Shown here: in pieces, positions 26,370 through 34,463 of the stretch
How the letters are laid out: every line of letters begins with the position of its first letter
Position numbering within the stretch: position 1 is the stretch's first letter
Assembly: GCF_947498095.1 (NCBI RefSeq)
Contig: NZ_CANMJE010000001.1
Coordinates: 186,001-250,000 of the forward strand
Direction of reading: 5' to 3'
Length of the DNA: 64,000 nt
Source of the DNA: an uncultured Shimia sp.
GTDB taxonomy: Bacteria; Pseudomonadota; Alphaproteobacteria; Rhodobacterales; Rhodobacteraceae
Position numbers and translations under genes: made by a program
The notes under the pieces: model-generated
The model's database searches: none
What the model saw: the letters and a program-made list of their open reading frames with translations, nothing else
Told to the model about the DNA's origin: nothing

Positions 26370-27428
26370 ATGACCTTTCCTAAATTCCTTCTTGGCCTGT
26401 CTTGTGCGGCGGGCTTCGGCCTGTCACCCGCTTTGGCAGAGGAAGACAATCCTCTGAGTTTCAATCTGGGCAGCGGCAACAGCCTGACGTTCTACGGATA
26501 CATCAAGGCAAGTTTCATCAAGGACTTTGACTATGACCTTGGCGATACCACCAGCGGGCTGAGTTCAATTGGCCTGCCAGGAGGCCCCGTGGCAGGGGAC
26601 TCAGCACGCGCGCACCTCAAGGAAACGCGCTTGGGGGCTGATCTTTATCTCGGAGATGTTCTGGTCAAATACGAAGGTGACTTTTTCGGCACCAACAGCA
26701 TCGATTTCCGCACACGTCACGCCATGATTTCCTGGAACGGTCTGATGGTTGGTCAATACTGGACCAACTTCATGTCGCTCGAGAACCTAGGAAAGACTGT
26801 CGACTTTCAGGGACCCGCCGGTGTCCCGTTCGCGCGCCTACCGCAAATCCGTTACACGTATAAACCTAATGACCAATGGACTCTGTCTGGTTCAATCGAA
26901 GAAGATAAATCAAACGAAGATGACGTTCAATTCACCTTTGCCGCGCGACGTGGCTATGAAAATGCGATGCTGCGCGTCGCTGGAATTTACCGCGACACTG
27001 TGATCAGCGGGACAGAAGTTCAGGGCTGGGGTGTCAGCATCGGCGGTTGGATAGATGCGTGGGAGGGCGGTCGCTTGACGGGCATTTTCACCACCGGTGA
27101 AGCCATTTCCGACATCCTGACCTTTGGTCTAGATGGCAATGCGCTGACGGTTGGTGGCAATGAAGTTGGCGTCAATGCACTCTCGCTGGGTGTTCACCAG
27201 AAAATTGGCGACAAACTCACGCTGGCGGCCACAACGGGTCTGACCGACCTTGAAGTGGCTTTCGGGACGGATACCCAACGTTTGACCACGCTGCACCTGT
27301 CGGCCTTTTACGATGTGTCGGATAGTGTTCAGCTTTCCGCTGAATTCTATACCGGTACGCGCAAACAAGGCGATGGCGTAGAATTTGACGCCGACCGCGT
27401 GATGATGGCCGCAACCTTCCGGTTTTAA
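26370..27428 (+). CDS. Outer-membrane porin (DcaP/porin-like)
   Basis: The start ATG at 26370 follows GGAGG at 26360-26364; the longer frame from 26190 lacks a signal sequence. The 352-residue protein has a signal peptide (residues 1-23, ending SPALA), then alternating beta-strand sequence throughout, and ends in Phe (MMAATFRF), the outer-membrane assembly signal. Segments such as LTFYGYIKASFIKDFDYD and ARHAMISWNGLMVGQYWTNF resemble trimeric DcaP-like porins. It would form a diffusion channel for organic acids or similar solutes. It is divergent from the desaturase with 220 bp between starts; I see no gene in that gap. Confidence 0.82.
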   Translation: MTFPKFLLGLSCAAGFGLSPALAEEDNPLSFNLGSGNSLTFYGYIKASFIKDFDYDLGDTTSGLSSIGLPGGPVAGDSARAHLKETRLGADLYLGDVLVKYEGDFFGTNSIDFRTRHAMISWNGLMVGQYWTNFMSLENLGKTVDFQGPAGVPFARLPQIRYTYKPNDQWTLSGSIEEDKSNEDDVQFTFAARRGYENAMLRVAGIYRDTVISGTEVQGWGVSIGGWIDAWEGGRLTGIFTTGEAISDILTFGLDGNALTVGGNEVGVNALSLGVHQKIGDKLTLAATTGLTDLEVAFGTDTQRLTTLHLSAFYDVSDSVQLSAEFYTGTRKQGDGVEFDADRVMMAATFRF

Positions 27429-27509
27429 ACCACGATAAAGCACAAGAATCGGGTCGCATGACCCTCTCTCGTCTCTTATCCTTTGGGTAACGAAACGGGA
27501 GAGATATCC

Positions 27510-28385
27510 ATGAGTGACATGGAACAAGGATACCATTTCAAAGTGATGCGGCGCGCGATCGACTTGATCGATCAAAGCGACGAGAACCTTGCGCTGGAAG
27601 ATCTTGCACGGGCCATGGACATGAGTCCTGCGCATTTTCAGCGGCTGTTTACAAAATGGGCCGGGGTATCGCCGAAAAAGTACCAGCAATATCTGACATT
27701 GGGTCACGCCAAGGCCTTGCTGCACGATCATTTCACCACGCTTGAGACATCAAACGCTGTCGGCCTGTCGGGGTCGGGGCGGTTGCATGACTTGTTTCTG
27801 CGTTGGGAGGCCATGAGCCCCGGTGATTTCGCGCAAAAAGGCGCTGGGCTCACGATCTATTGGGGATGGTTCGACAGCCCGTTTGGTTTGAGTCTTGTGA
27901 TGGGGACGGACAAAGGGATTTGTGGCATCGGATTCGCCTCGGAAACCGGAGAAGAAGACGCGATGCTTGACCTGGTCTCGCGGTGGCCCAAAGCGACATT
28001 TGTCGAAGACCCGATGTTTCTGCGGCCTTGGGTGTTGTCTGCCTTTAATGAAACGACGGGCGAGCTGGGAAAGACACCTGTCTACATGATCGGCTCACCT
28101 TTGCAGATCAAAGTTTGGGAGGCGCTGATGCGTATCCCCTCGGGGCAGGTCTCGACCTATTCTGAAATCGCCCAATCCATTGGGATGCCGCGAGCGGTCC
28201 GCGCCGTTGGAACGGCCGTCGGGCGCAACCCGGTCAGCTGGCTGATCCCGTGTCATCGCGCATTGCGGAAGTCGGGCGCATTGGGGGGATATCACTGGGG
28301 ATTGCCAGTCAAACGGGCCCTTTTGGCATGGGAAGCCGCCCGTGCTGAGGCCGATGACACCCCAAAATCGCGGGAAATTGCCTAA
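27510..28385 (+). CDS. ada: Ada-type regulator/O6-alkylguanine-DNA alkyltransferase, no phosphotriester domain
   Basis: Start ATG 27510 has GGGAGAG upstream. The 291-residue protein has an AraC-type HTH at residues 15-105, then a methyltransferase domain with PCHRAL, where Cys248 accepts the alkyl group from O6-methylguanine. The N-terminal zinc domain of E. coli Ada, which repairs methylphosphotriesters and switches the protein into an activator, is absent. Repair of alkylguanine is well supported; transcriptional activation is uncertain. GGGTC-GCAT-GACCC, a short hairpin, lies in the leader. Confidence 0.9.
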   Translation: MSDMEQGYHFKVMRRAIDLIDQSDENLALEDLARAMDMSPAHFQRLFTKWAGVSPKKYQQYLTLGHAKALLHDHFTTLETSNAVGLSGSGRLHDLFLRWEAMSPGDFAQKGAGLTIYWGWFDSPFGLSLVMGTDKGICGIGFASETGEEDAMLDLVSRWPKATFVEDPMFLRPWVLSAFNETTGELGKTPVYMIGSPLQIKVWEALMRIPSGQVSTYSEIAQSIGMPRAVRAVGTAVGRNPVSWLIPCHRALRKSGALGGYHWGLPVKRALLAWEAARAEADDTPKSREIA

Positions 28386-28483
28386 AACTGGGTTTCACCC
28401 CTTTGGAATGGCGGTTGTTCTACCTTATATGTAAGGCAGGAACAGAGCCGGAAAACCGGCCAAACGATCCAGAGGCAGCAGTT

Positions 28484-29137
28484 ATGACCAGATTTACACT
28501 CCCAGTACTCGTGCTTTCCGTTGTCGCGCTTGGCGCTTGTACGGACCCCGCCTATGTGACGGGCGATGCGGAAACGCGCGATGAATACAAAAACACCAAA
28601 ACTGGCGCCGTCGTTGGCGGTTTGCTGGGTGCAGGCATAGGCAAAGCCACAGGCGGCAGTGCTTTGGCCGGGGCTGCCGTGGGTGCGGGTGTCGGCGCAA
28701 TTATCGGCAATGATCTGGACAAACAGGCTGCTGAGTTGCGAGACGACATCGACAACGAAGATGTCACCATCGAAAACACTGGCGACAAGCTGATCGTGAC
28801 CTTGCCCCAAGACATCACATTTGCCTCGGACAGCTACGCGGTCCGTCCCGGATTGGTTGATGATTTGGGGGCTGTGGCAAACAGCCTGAAGAAATATCCG
28901 AATTCTGTTGTGCAGGTGATCGGCCACACAGACAGCTCTGGGTCGGCTGAGCATAACCAAACTCTCTCGGAAGATCGCGCCAACGCTGTTGCAGACAAAC
29001 TGATGGATGCGGGCGTCGCGTTTGAGCGGATTGAGACCGTCGGCAGGGGCGAAGACCAACCTGTCGCGTCAAATCTGACCGAAGAGGGGAAAGCACAGAA
29101 CCGCCGCGTGGAAATTGTCATCCTGCCAAACGGCTGA
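28484..29137 (+). CDS. OmpA-family lipoprotein
   Basis: The ATG at 28484 follows AGAGG. The 217-residue protein has a lipoprotein signal with lipobox VALGAC (Cys19), a Gly/Ala-rich glycine-zipper stretch (GAVVGGLLGAGIGKATGG and GAAVGAGVGAIIGNDLDKQA) and a C-terminal OmpA domain with TFASDSYAVRP and the peptidoglycan-binding HTDSSGS and DRANAVADKL motifs. It should anchor the outer membrane to the cell wall. A GCCGG-AAAA-CCGGC hairpin sits in the leader at 28447-28460, and a strong hairpin follows the gene. Confidence 0.92.
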   Translation: MTRFTLPVLVLSVVALGACTDPAYVTGDAETRDEYKNTKTGAVVGGLLGAGIGKATGGSALAGAAVGAGVGAIIGNDLDKQAAELRDDIDNEDVTIENTGDKLIVTLPQDITFASDSYAVRPGLVDDLGAVANSLKKYPNSVVQVIGHTDSSGSAEHNQTLSEDRANAVADKLMDAGVAFERIETVGRGEDQPVASNLTEEGKAQNRRVEIVILPNG

Positions 29138-29168
29138 CCCGCGACCCCTTTTGAGTCAAACCCGCAAC

Positions 29169-29189
29169 GCCGCGCAGCCCCTGTGCGGC
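29169..29189 (+). terminator. GC-rich hairpin after the OmpA lipoprotein gene
   Basis: GCCGCGCAG (29169-29177) pairs with CTGTGCGGC (29181-29189), nine pairs with one G-U, loop CCC, about 30 nt after the stop. The following bases (GCTTGTCATT) are only weakly T-rich. Confidence 0.5.
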
Positions 29190-29249
29190 GCTTGTCATTG
29201 TAACGAGCTCTAAAGCCCATAGCTTGGACTCGAGACAAAGGAGTATGCC

Positions 29250-29786
29250 ATGACATCATTCACTCTTCTCGGTTTGTCCGGGTCACTCCGGCAAGGGTCA
29301 GCAAATCGCAAATTGTTGCTAGAGGCGGCGCGGCTTTCGTGTGCGACCTATACCGAGGCTGACCTGCACCTGCCGCTATACGACAACGATGTTGAAAATG
29401 CGCAGGGCTTGCCAGATGCGGTTGAACGGCTGGTTCGACAGATTGATGAGGCCGATGCGGTCGCAATCTCGACCCCAGAGTACAATTCAGGCATTTCCGG
29501 CGTTCTCAAGAATGCGCTCGACTGGATCAGCCGATCCTCAGAAAAACCCTGGGCCGGCAAACCGGTGATCCTCACATCGGCTGCCGCGGGTCGTGCAGGC
29601 GGGGTGCGGGCACTGACCATGTTGCGGTCGTGCATGGTGCCTTTTCGTGCCAAGGTTATCGCAGGGCCGGAACTCGCCGTGGCCGACTGCAACAACCAGT
29701 TCAGCGAAGATGGCCGCCTGGCACCGCGCTACGAGACGTCGCTGAAAGATCTAGTGACAGCCCTGAAGCAAGAGGCCGGTTCTTAA
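29250..29786 (+). CDS. NADPH-dependent FMN reductase-like flavoprotein
   Basis: The 178-residue protein matches the flavodoxin-like NADPH-FMN reductase family: LSGSLRQGSANRK phosphate-binding loop at the start and TPEYNSGISGVLKNALDWISR in the middle. A strong AAAGGAG precedes the ATG. Relatives reduce FMN, chromate or quinones, so the physiological substrate is open. Its stop overlaps the stop of the converging VOC gene by 4 nt. Confidence 0.9.
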   Translation: MTSFTLLGLSGSLRQGSANRKLLLEAARLSCATYTEADLHLPLYDNDVENAQGLPDAVERLVRQIDEADAVAISTPEYNSGISGVLKNALDWISRSSEKPWAGKPVILTSAAAGRAGGVRALTMLRSCMVPFRAKVIAGPELAVADCNNQFSEDGRLAPRYETSLKDLVTALKQEAGS

Positions 29787-30181
29787 ACCCGGTTGCTAAT
29801 CTCCAACAGGTTTCCATCCGGATCACGCAGGTAAATCGACAGGATGGGACCTGTTGCGCCAGTGCGGTGAACCGGCCCTTCCTCGACCGCAACACCCTTG
29901 GCGGCAAGATGATTTTGCCAGTCTTCTATCGGGGCATCGCTGAGAAAACACAAATCAGCCGAGCCTGGCATCACGCTGCCGGCCTTGGGCTCAAATTCAG
30001 CCCCTGACGCATGCAGGTTGATCTTTTGTCCACCAAAGTTCAACGCCCAGCGCGTACTGCCATCTGCGGGCGTAAATCGATCGGCCGTCATGCCGAGTAT
30101 GCCAACATAAAACCCGATGGAAACCTCAACATCAGCCACAGTCAGAACGAGATGGTCCAGCGATGTCACATGGGGTGTCAT
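29783..30181 (-). CDS. VOC-superfamily (glyoxalase-like) protein
   Basis: A 132-residue protein with paired beta-alpha-beta-beta-beta modules of the vicinal oxygen chelate fold: SLDHLVLTVADVEVSIGFY at the start and YLRDPDGNLLEISNR at the end. His and Glu at the metal positions (LDHLVL, LLEI) are retained. Substrate is unknown. It overlaps the FMN-reductase gene tail to tail and is divergent from the dehydratase gene. Confidence 0.88.
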   Translation of the reverse strand: MTPHVTSLDHLVLTVADVEVSIGFYVGILGMTADRFTPADGSTRWALNFGGQKINLHASGAEFEPKAGSVMPGSADLCFLSDAPIEDWQNHLAAKGVAVEEGPVHRTGATGPILSIYLRDPDGNLLEISNRV

Positions 30182-30221
30182 GGGGCTTGCTCCTGTCAGG
30201 ACGTGGGAATAGCGTCACCAC

Positions 30222-31025
30222 ATGCAGAATGACCTGTCTCAAGCTCACAGTCAAAGCGACGTCATGGACCCGGCGCGCGCCGCGGCCTGTCTCACGACGC
30301 TGGACTTGCCCGCCGACATCGCTCCGGGTGACGCACTTCCGCCGTTCTTTCACTATCTCTATTTCTGGGATGCGCAGCCACCGGGACAACTCGGCCGCGA
30401 CGGACATCCCAAGGTCGGCGGGCTGATCCCTGATATGGGCTTGCCCCGGCGCATGTGGGCGGGTGGTCAACTTGAGTTTCACGCCCCCTTGCGCGCCGGG
30501 ATCATGGCAACAAGGACGACAACCGTCGCTTCAGCTCAGCAAAAGGAAGGGCGCACGGGGCCATTGGGCTTTGTAAAACTGCACCACGACATCTCGCAAA
30601 ATGGCGTAACTTGCGTGACCGAATTTCAGGATCTAGTGTACCGCGAGGATCCCGCCCCGGATGCCCCAAAACCGATGCCCCCAGTGGCCCGCACAGACGA
30701 GATACACAGCGAGACCGCGCATTTCGACACGACCAAGCTGTTCCGTTACTCGGCGCTCACTTTCAACGGGCATCGCATTCACTATGATCTCGATTACTCA
30801 AAATCCGTTGAGGGGTATGATGGTCTGGTTTTGCATGGACCACTGCTGGCGCAGTTGTTGATGTTGATGGCCGAACAACAGTTAGGAGGGTTAAAGCGGT
30901 TTTCTTTTCGTGCCACGGCACCGCTCATGCATTTTGAAGAGGCGGTCCTGTGTTGGGGAGGTGACGGCACTTGCTGGGTGCGTGGTCCGGATGGTCGGCA
31001 AAACATGATAGCCGAAGCTGGTTAA
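30222..31025 (+). CDS. FAS1-like/MaoC-type acyl-CoA dehydratase domain protein
   Basis: The 267-residue protein resembles mesaconyl-C4-CoA hydratase and related hotdog proteins: an N-terminal FAS1-like dehydratase segment with RRMWAGGQLEFHAPLRAG and a C-terminal half with FNGHRIHYDLDYSKSVEGYDGLVLHGPL, where the His/Asp region forms the hydratase site. It probably hydrates or dehydrates a short-chain acyl-CoA. No neighbouring gene fixes the pathway. A copy of the 35-nt intergenic repeat begins 8 bases after the stop. Confidence 0.82.
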   Translation: MQNDLSQAHSQSDVMDPARAAACLTTLDLPADIAPGDALPPFFHYLYFWDAQPPGQLGRDGHPKVGGLIPDMGLPRRMWAGGQLEFHAPLRAGIMATRTTTVASAQQKEGRTGPLGFVKLHHDISQNGVTCVTEFQDLVYREDPAPDAPKPMPPVARTDEIHSETAHFDTTKLFRYSALTFNGHRIHYDLDYSKSVEGYDGLVLHGPLLAQLLMLMAEQQLGGLKRFSFRATAPLMHFEEAVLCWGGDGTCWVRGPDGRQNMIAEAG

Positions 31026-31032
31026 CCCCAGT

Positions 31033-31067
31033 TTTCGTATTGCCAAAAATACTCCCGCCGGAGGCAT
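31033..31067. repeat. 35-nt intergenic repeat, copy 1
   Basis: Unit TTTCGTATTGCCAAAAATAC then TCCCGCCGGAGGCAT. It lies in the 48-bp gap between two converging stops. On the minus strand it reads CCTCCGGCGGGAGTATTTTT, a small stem with a T-rich tail, so it may terminate transcription of both genes. Two further copies lie at 56037-56105. Confidence 0.75.
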
Positions 31068-31073
31068 CCCACC

Positions 31074-32114
31074 TTACAGGCTCTGATACGGCCTGAACCT
31101 CTCGGGAATGTTGTCCTGCCCTTCAAGCACCAAATCCGCCAACACCTCTCCAGCCTTTGGCGCCATGCCAAACCCGATTTTGAATCCACCGTTGGCAACA
31201 TAGTCCCCTTCGCGGGTTGGATGCAGGCCAAGCATCGGCGCACGGCTCTTTGCGCGGGGACGCAGCCCGGCCCAACGTTCAACGATGGGCGCAGCGGCCA
31301 GCATCGGAAACACGGAACAGGCGCGCTGGATCAGATCTTCGAGCTGCTCATCCGTCCGGTCGGGCGAGGCATACTCGCGTTCGGAGGTGGACCCAACTGC
31401 GACGGTGCCATCGGCATGTGGCACAACCAGAACATCACCGGCGGACGTGATCGGCGCACCCCGCGCATCCAGCCCCAGAATTGCGGCCTGTCCTTTGACA
31501 CCGTTGCCGACTTGTTTGCCAAGGGCCTTGCTGATCTCTTGCAGGTCCGAGACTCCGGTGGCCCAGACGGTCTTGCCTTCCCGCTGTGAGGCTTCCCCAA
31601 TCAAGATCTCGCCCCCCTTGGCCCGGATCGCACTGGCTAATGCGTTACAGGCCTGACGGGGATGAATTCGGGCGCTGAGTGTCTCATGAATCACCAAGCC
31701 TGTTGCCGTTGCAGGACACCAGTCTCCAGCCTCGACTGCATTGATGACCTGCCAATCAGCCTGTCCGCGCCAATGCACTGTGGCAGTGTCTGCGCGGTCA
31801 CGCGCGAGACCCAACGCACGATCGGTATCGATAGGCTGCAGACGACCAACCCTGTCATAGCCGCTGCCAAAACCCGACACGCTCTCAATCTCTCGCCAAA
31901 AGGCTTCTGCGCCAATCAGGCTTTGGAATTGAAACTCTTTGATGTCGTTCCAACGTTCTGGCGCGTGGGGGGCGAGCATACCGACAACACCACCGCTGCA
32001 GCCCGCCGCAACGCCGGTACGGTCGATAACCCGGACGGTTGCACCGCGTTTGGTGCAGGCCCAGGCCGTTGCAAGGCCAAAGATCCCGGCCCCGATAACC
32101 GTCACATCGACCAT
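31074..32114 (-). CDS. FAD-dependent amine oxidoreductase (MnmC C-terminal domain/ThiO-like)
   Basis: The ATG at 32114 gives 346 residues. It is a DAO-family flavoprotein: N-terminal VTVIGAGIFGLATAWACTKRGA, then AAGCSGG near the FAD phosphates, and the C-terminal ERWAGLRPRAKSRAPMLG and GFGMAPKAGE blocks. By family alone it could be a glycine oxidase, D-amino acid oxidase, or the oxidoreductase half of MnmC. Its gene is divergent from mnmD, only 58 bp away, and in gammaproteobacteria these two activities are fused in MnmC. That favours a role in removing the carboxymethyl group from cmnm5U34 in tRNA, though this is inferred. Confidence 0.85.
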   Translation of the reverse strand: MVDVTVIGAGIFGLATAWACTKRGATVRVIDRTGVAAGCSGGVVGMLAPHAPERWNDIKEFQFQSLIGAEAFWREIESVSGFGSGYDRVGRLQPIDTDRALGLARDRADTATVHWRGQADWQVINAVEAGDWCPATATGLVIHETLSARIHPRQACNALASAIRAKGGEILIGEASQREGKTVWATGVSDLQEISKALGKQVGNGVKGQAAILGLDARGAPITSAGDVLVVPHADGTVAVGSTSEREYASPDRTDEQLEDLIQRACSVFPMLAAAPIVERWAGLRPRAKSRAPMLGLHPTREGDYVANGGFKIGFGMAPKAGEVLADLVLEGQDNIPERFRPYQSL

Positions 32115-32172
32115 TGCCAAATCACCTGCCTTGCCTCAAAGCTCGTTCCGTTCAGTTCTAAGGCATCCAACC

Positions 32173-32847
32173 ATGAGCGACCAGCAGGCAAATCTGGAGT
32201 GGCGCGACGGCGCGGTCCCGGTCTCAACCCGGTTTGATGACCCGTATTTCAGCCTCGAAAACGGGTTGGCCGAGACACGTCATGTCTTTTTGCAAGGCAA
32301 TGACTTGCCAGCAAGGTTTGTCCCGGGTTTTCACATTGGCGAACTTGGCTTTGGCACCGGGCTCAACCTGTTGACCACATGGGCGGCATGGGACACCGCA
32401 GGCATGACGACTCCGCTGCAGTTCACCAGTTTTGAAGCCTTTCCGATGACCGCACCTGACATGGCTCGCGCACTGGAGGTCTTTCCCGAACTGGCAGGCT
32501 ACGCCGAACGACTGGTTGCTGCGTGGGCAGAGGACACATCACTCAGCACGCTGGAGGGCGTGACAGCGCGGGTCGTCACCGGGGATGCGCGACAGACACT
32601 TGCTGGGGAAAAGTTCATTGTCGACGCTTGGTTTTTGGATGGATTTTCTCCTGCCAAAAATCCCGAGTTGTGGGGCGCCGATCTTATGACGCAAGTCGGT
32701 GCACATACGAAAGCGGGCGGTACGGCGGCGACTTACACGGCTGCGGGATTTGTGCGCCGCAATCTCACAGACGCCGGTTTTGAAGTCACACGCGTTCCCG
32801 GGTTTGGCCGCAAACGCCACATGACAATCGCCAGGAAATTGGCATGA
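32173..32847 (+). CDS. mnmD: tRNA 5-methylaminomethyl-2-thiouridine methyltransferase MnmD
   Basis: The ATG at 32173 follows TAAGGC, giving 224 residues; the longer frame from 31939 lies antisense to the flavoprotein. It has the SAM-binding IGELGFGTGLNLL, the family-specific DAWFLDGFSPAKNPELW and the C-terminal FGRKRHM, all diagnostic of the MnmC methyltransferase domain. It methylates nm5s2U34 to mnm5s2U34 in tRNAs for Lys, Glu and Gln. The divergent flavoprotein is the likely functional partner. Its stop overlaps the EamA transporter start by 4 nt. Confidence 0.9.
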   Translation: MSDQQANLEWRDGAVPVSTRFDDPYFSLENGLAETRHVFLQGNDLPARFVPGFHIGELGFGTGLNLLTTWAAWDTAGMTTPLQFTSFEAFPMTAPDMARALEVFPELAGYAERLVAAWAEDTSLSTLEGVTARVVTGDARQTLAGEKFIVDAWFLDGFSPAKNPELWGADLMTQVGAHTKAGGTAATYTAAGFVRRNLTDAGFEVTRVPGFGRKRHMTIARKLA

Positions 32848-33713
32848 GCGGCAGCAACAATCGCCTTGGCATCCTGTTGATGATCGCGACGACGTTTGTG
32901 TTCGCGATGCAGGACGGTATCTCGCGCCACCTGGCGTCAGAGTACAACGTCTATCTGGTCGTGATGATCCGGTATTGGTTCTTTGCCGCCTTTGTCATTG
33001 CCCTCTCGGCGCGGCGAACCGGCGGATTGCGCAAGGCCATCAACACCAAGCATCCTGTCCTACAGTGTATTCGCGGTGCTCTTTTGGCGCTCGAGATTGT
33101 TGTCACGGTCGTTGCGTTCACCATCCTTGGTCTGACCGAGACCCATGCGATCTTTATCTGCTACCCCTTGATCATCGCGGCCCTGTCTGGCCCTGTTCTG
33201 GGCGAGGCTGTGGGCTGGCGGCGTTGGAGTGCGATTGGGATCGGCATGATCGGCGTGCTGATTATTCTTCAGCCCGGATATGGCGTATTTTCGCCCGCCG
33301 CCATCATTCCTCTGGTCGGGGCTTTGATGTTCGCGGTCTACGGCTTGCTCACACGCTATGTGGCTCGTGCCGACGGATCAGCCGTCAGCTTTTTCTATAC
33401 AGGCACCGTCGGCATGGTTGTCATGACGGCAATCGGCATTTGGTATTGGGAGCCGATCAGCGGGCAGAACTGGATCTGGATGATCACGCTCTGTTTTACA
33501 GGGGTTCTGGGGCATTGGTTACTGATCAAGACCTATGAGTTTGCCGAAGCCAGCGCTGTGCAACCTTTTGCTTATTTGCAACTGCCGTTCGCGGCCTCGC
33601 TGGGTATTTTGGCCTTTGGCGAAACCTTGAGGGTGAATGTGGCAATTGGCGCCCTGATAGTCGTCGGGGCAGGGTTGTTCACCCTTTGGCGCGAGCGTGC
33701 CACAAAGGGTTAA
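32844..33713 (+). CDS. DMT-superfamily (EamA) transporter
   Basis: The 289-residue protein has ten predicted membrane helices in two EamA repeats, starting GILLMIATTFVFAMQDGISRHLA and ending GALIVVGAGLFTLW. Such carriers export metabolites or amino acids. Its ATG overlaps the mnmD stop by 4 nt, so both are probably translated from one message, though a functional link is not obvious. It meets the converging DUF6629 gene with a 4-nt overlap of stops. Confidence 0.9.
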   Translation: MSGSNNRLGILLMIATTFVFAMQDGISRHLASEYNVYLVVMIRYWFFAAFVIALSARRTGGLRKAINTKHPVLQCIRGALLALEIVVTVVAFTILGLTETHAIFICYPLIIAALSGPVLGEAVGWRRWSAIGIGMIGVLIILQPGYGVFSPAAIIPLVGALMFAVYGLLTRYVARADGSAVSFFYTGTVGMVVMTAIGIWYWEPISGQNWIWMITLCFTGVLGHWLLIKTYEFAEASAVQPFAYLQLPFAASLGILAFGETLRVNVAIGALIVVGAGLFTLWRERATKG

Positions 33714-34381
33714 GAGGGCGCCGCGCGTCCGGCCTTTCTCAGGATCATGCCCAAGAGATAGATCGAGAGAATTGCCGCAAAGAAACACCAGACAGAAATG
33801 AACGCATAGGCAAAAAACGCGAACGTCAGGCCCAAGGACACCGCGATCAACAGAGCGAACACTCGGACAGCGTTTCGCGTCGATGAAAACAAGGCGCCCA
33901 AAACGATCGCCGCATAGACAACTCGGGTCATCAACCGTGTTATGGGATAATCGTAGAGTTCAGGCGTTTTATAGACCAAAGACCGCTCGGCAATTTCGAC
34001 AATGGTCCATCCCGGGATCAGGACTGACGGCAGATAGATCAACAGACCATAAAGCACGCCAATCACACTCAGCCATCCCAACCATCGCTTGCGCTTTTGA
34101 TCAGGCTCGCAGGCCCAAACGGAAATTGGCGCAAGGGCGGGCCAAAAGAAATGCGAGTAGAACAGGAAGCCGCGCGATGAACAGAACAACATGTCCGGAT
34201 CGCTGTTTTGCATGGCAATCCAGACGAACCCCTCGCAGATTTGCTGCAATCCAAACGCCAACGGGTATAGCGCAAATGGCAGCCACTGCCATCCCGATTG
34301 GCGCGCCTTCACCAGCGCCACCACTCCGATTGGAACCAAAACCCCGCCCAGTGCGAAACTTGCTGTCGCTGAAAAGCACAT
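33710..34381 (-). CDS. DUF6629-type membrane protein of unknown function
   Basis: The 223-residue protein begins with MCFSATASF, the N-terminus typical of this small bacterial membrane family, and has about seven hydrophobic segments. A conserved FGLQQICEGFVW lies in the second segment. A GTG directly in front of the ATG is an alternative start; AGAGGG precedes both. No biochemical role is known to me. Confidence 0.8.
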   Translation of the reverse strand: MCFSATASFALGGVLVPIGVVALVKARQSGWQWLPFALYPLAFGLQQICEGFVWIAMQNSDPDMLFCSSRGFLFYSHFFWPALAPISVWACEPDQKRKRWLGWLSVIGVLYGLLIYLPSVLIPGWTIVEIAERSLVYKTPELYDYPITRLMTRVVYAAIVLGALFSSTRNAVRVFALLIAVSLGLTFAFFAYAFISVWCFFAAILSIYLLGMILRKAGRAAPS

Positions 34382-34463
34382 CACGGCCCTCTTTGAGATG
34401 TGTATCTGACCTCAGTTAAACACTGTGCTGATCACCGTTCACAAGGCTTTGCGATGTATCCCC

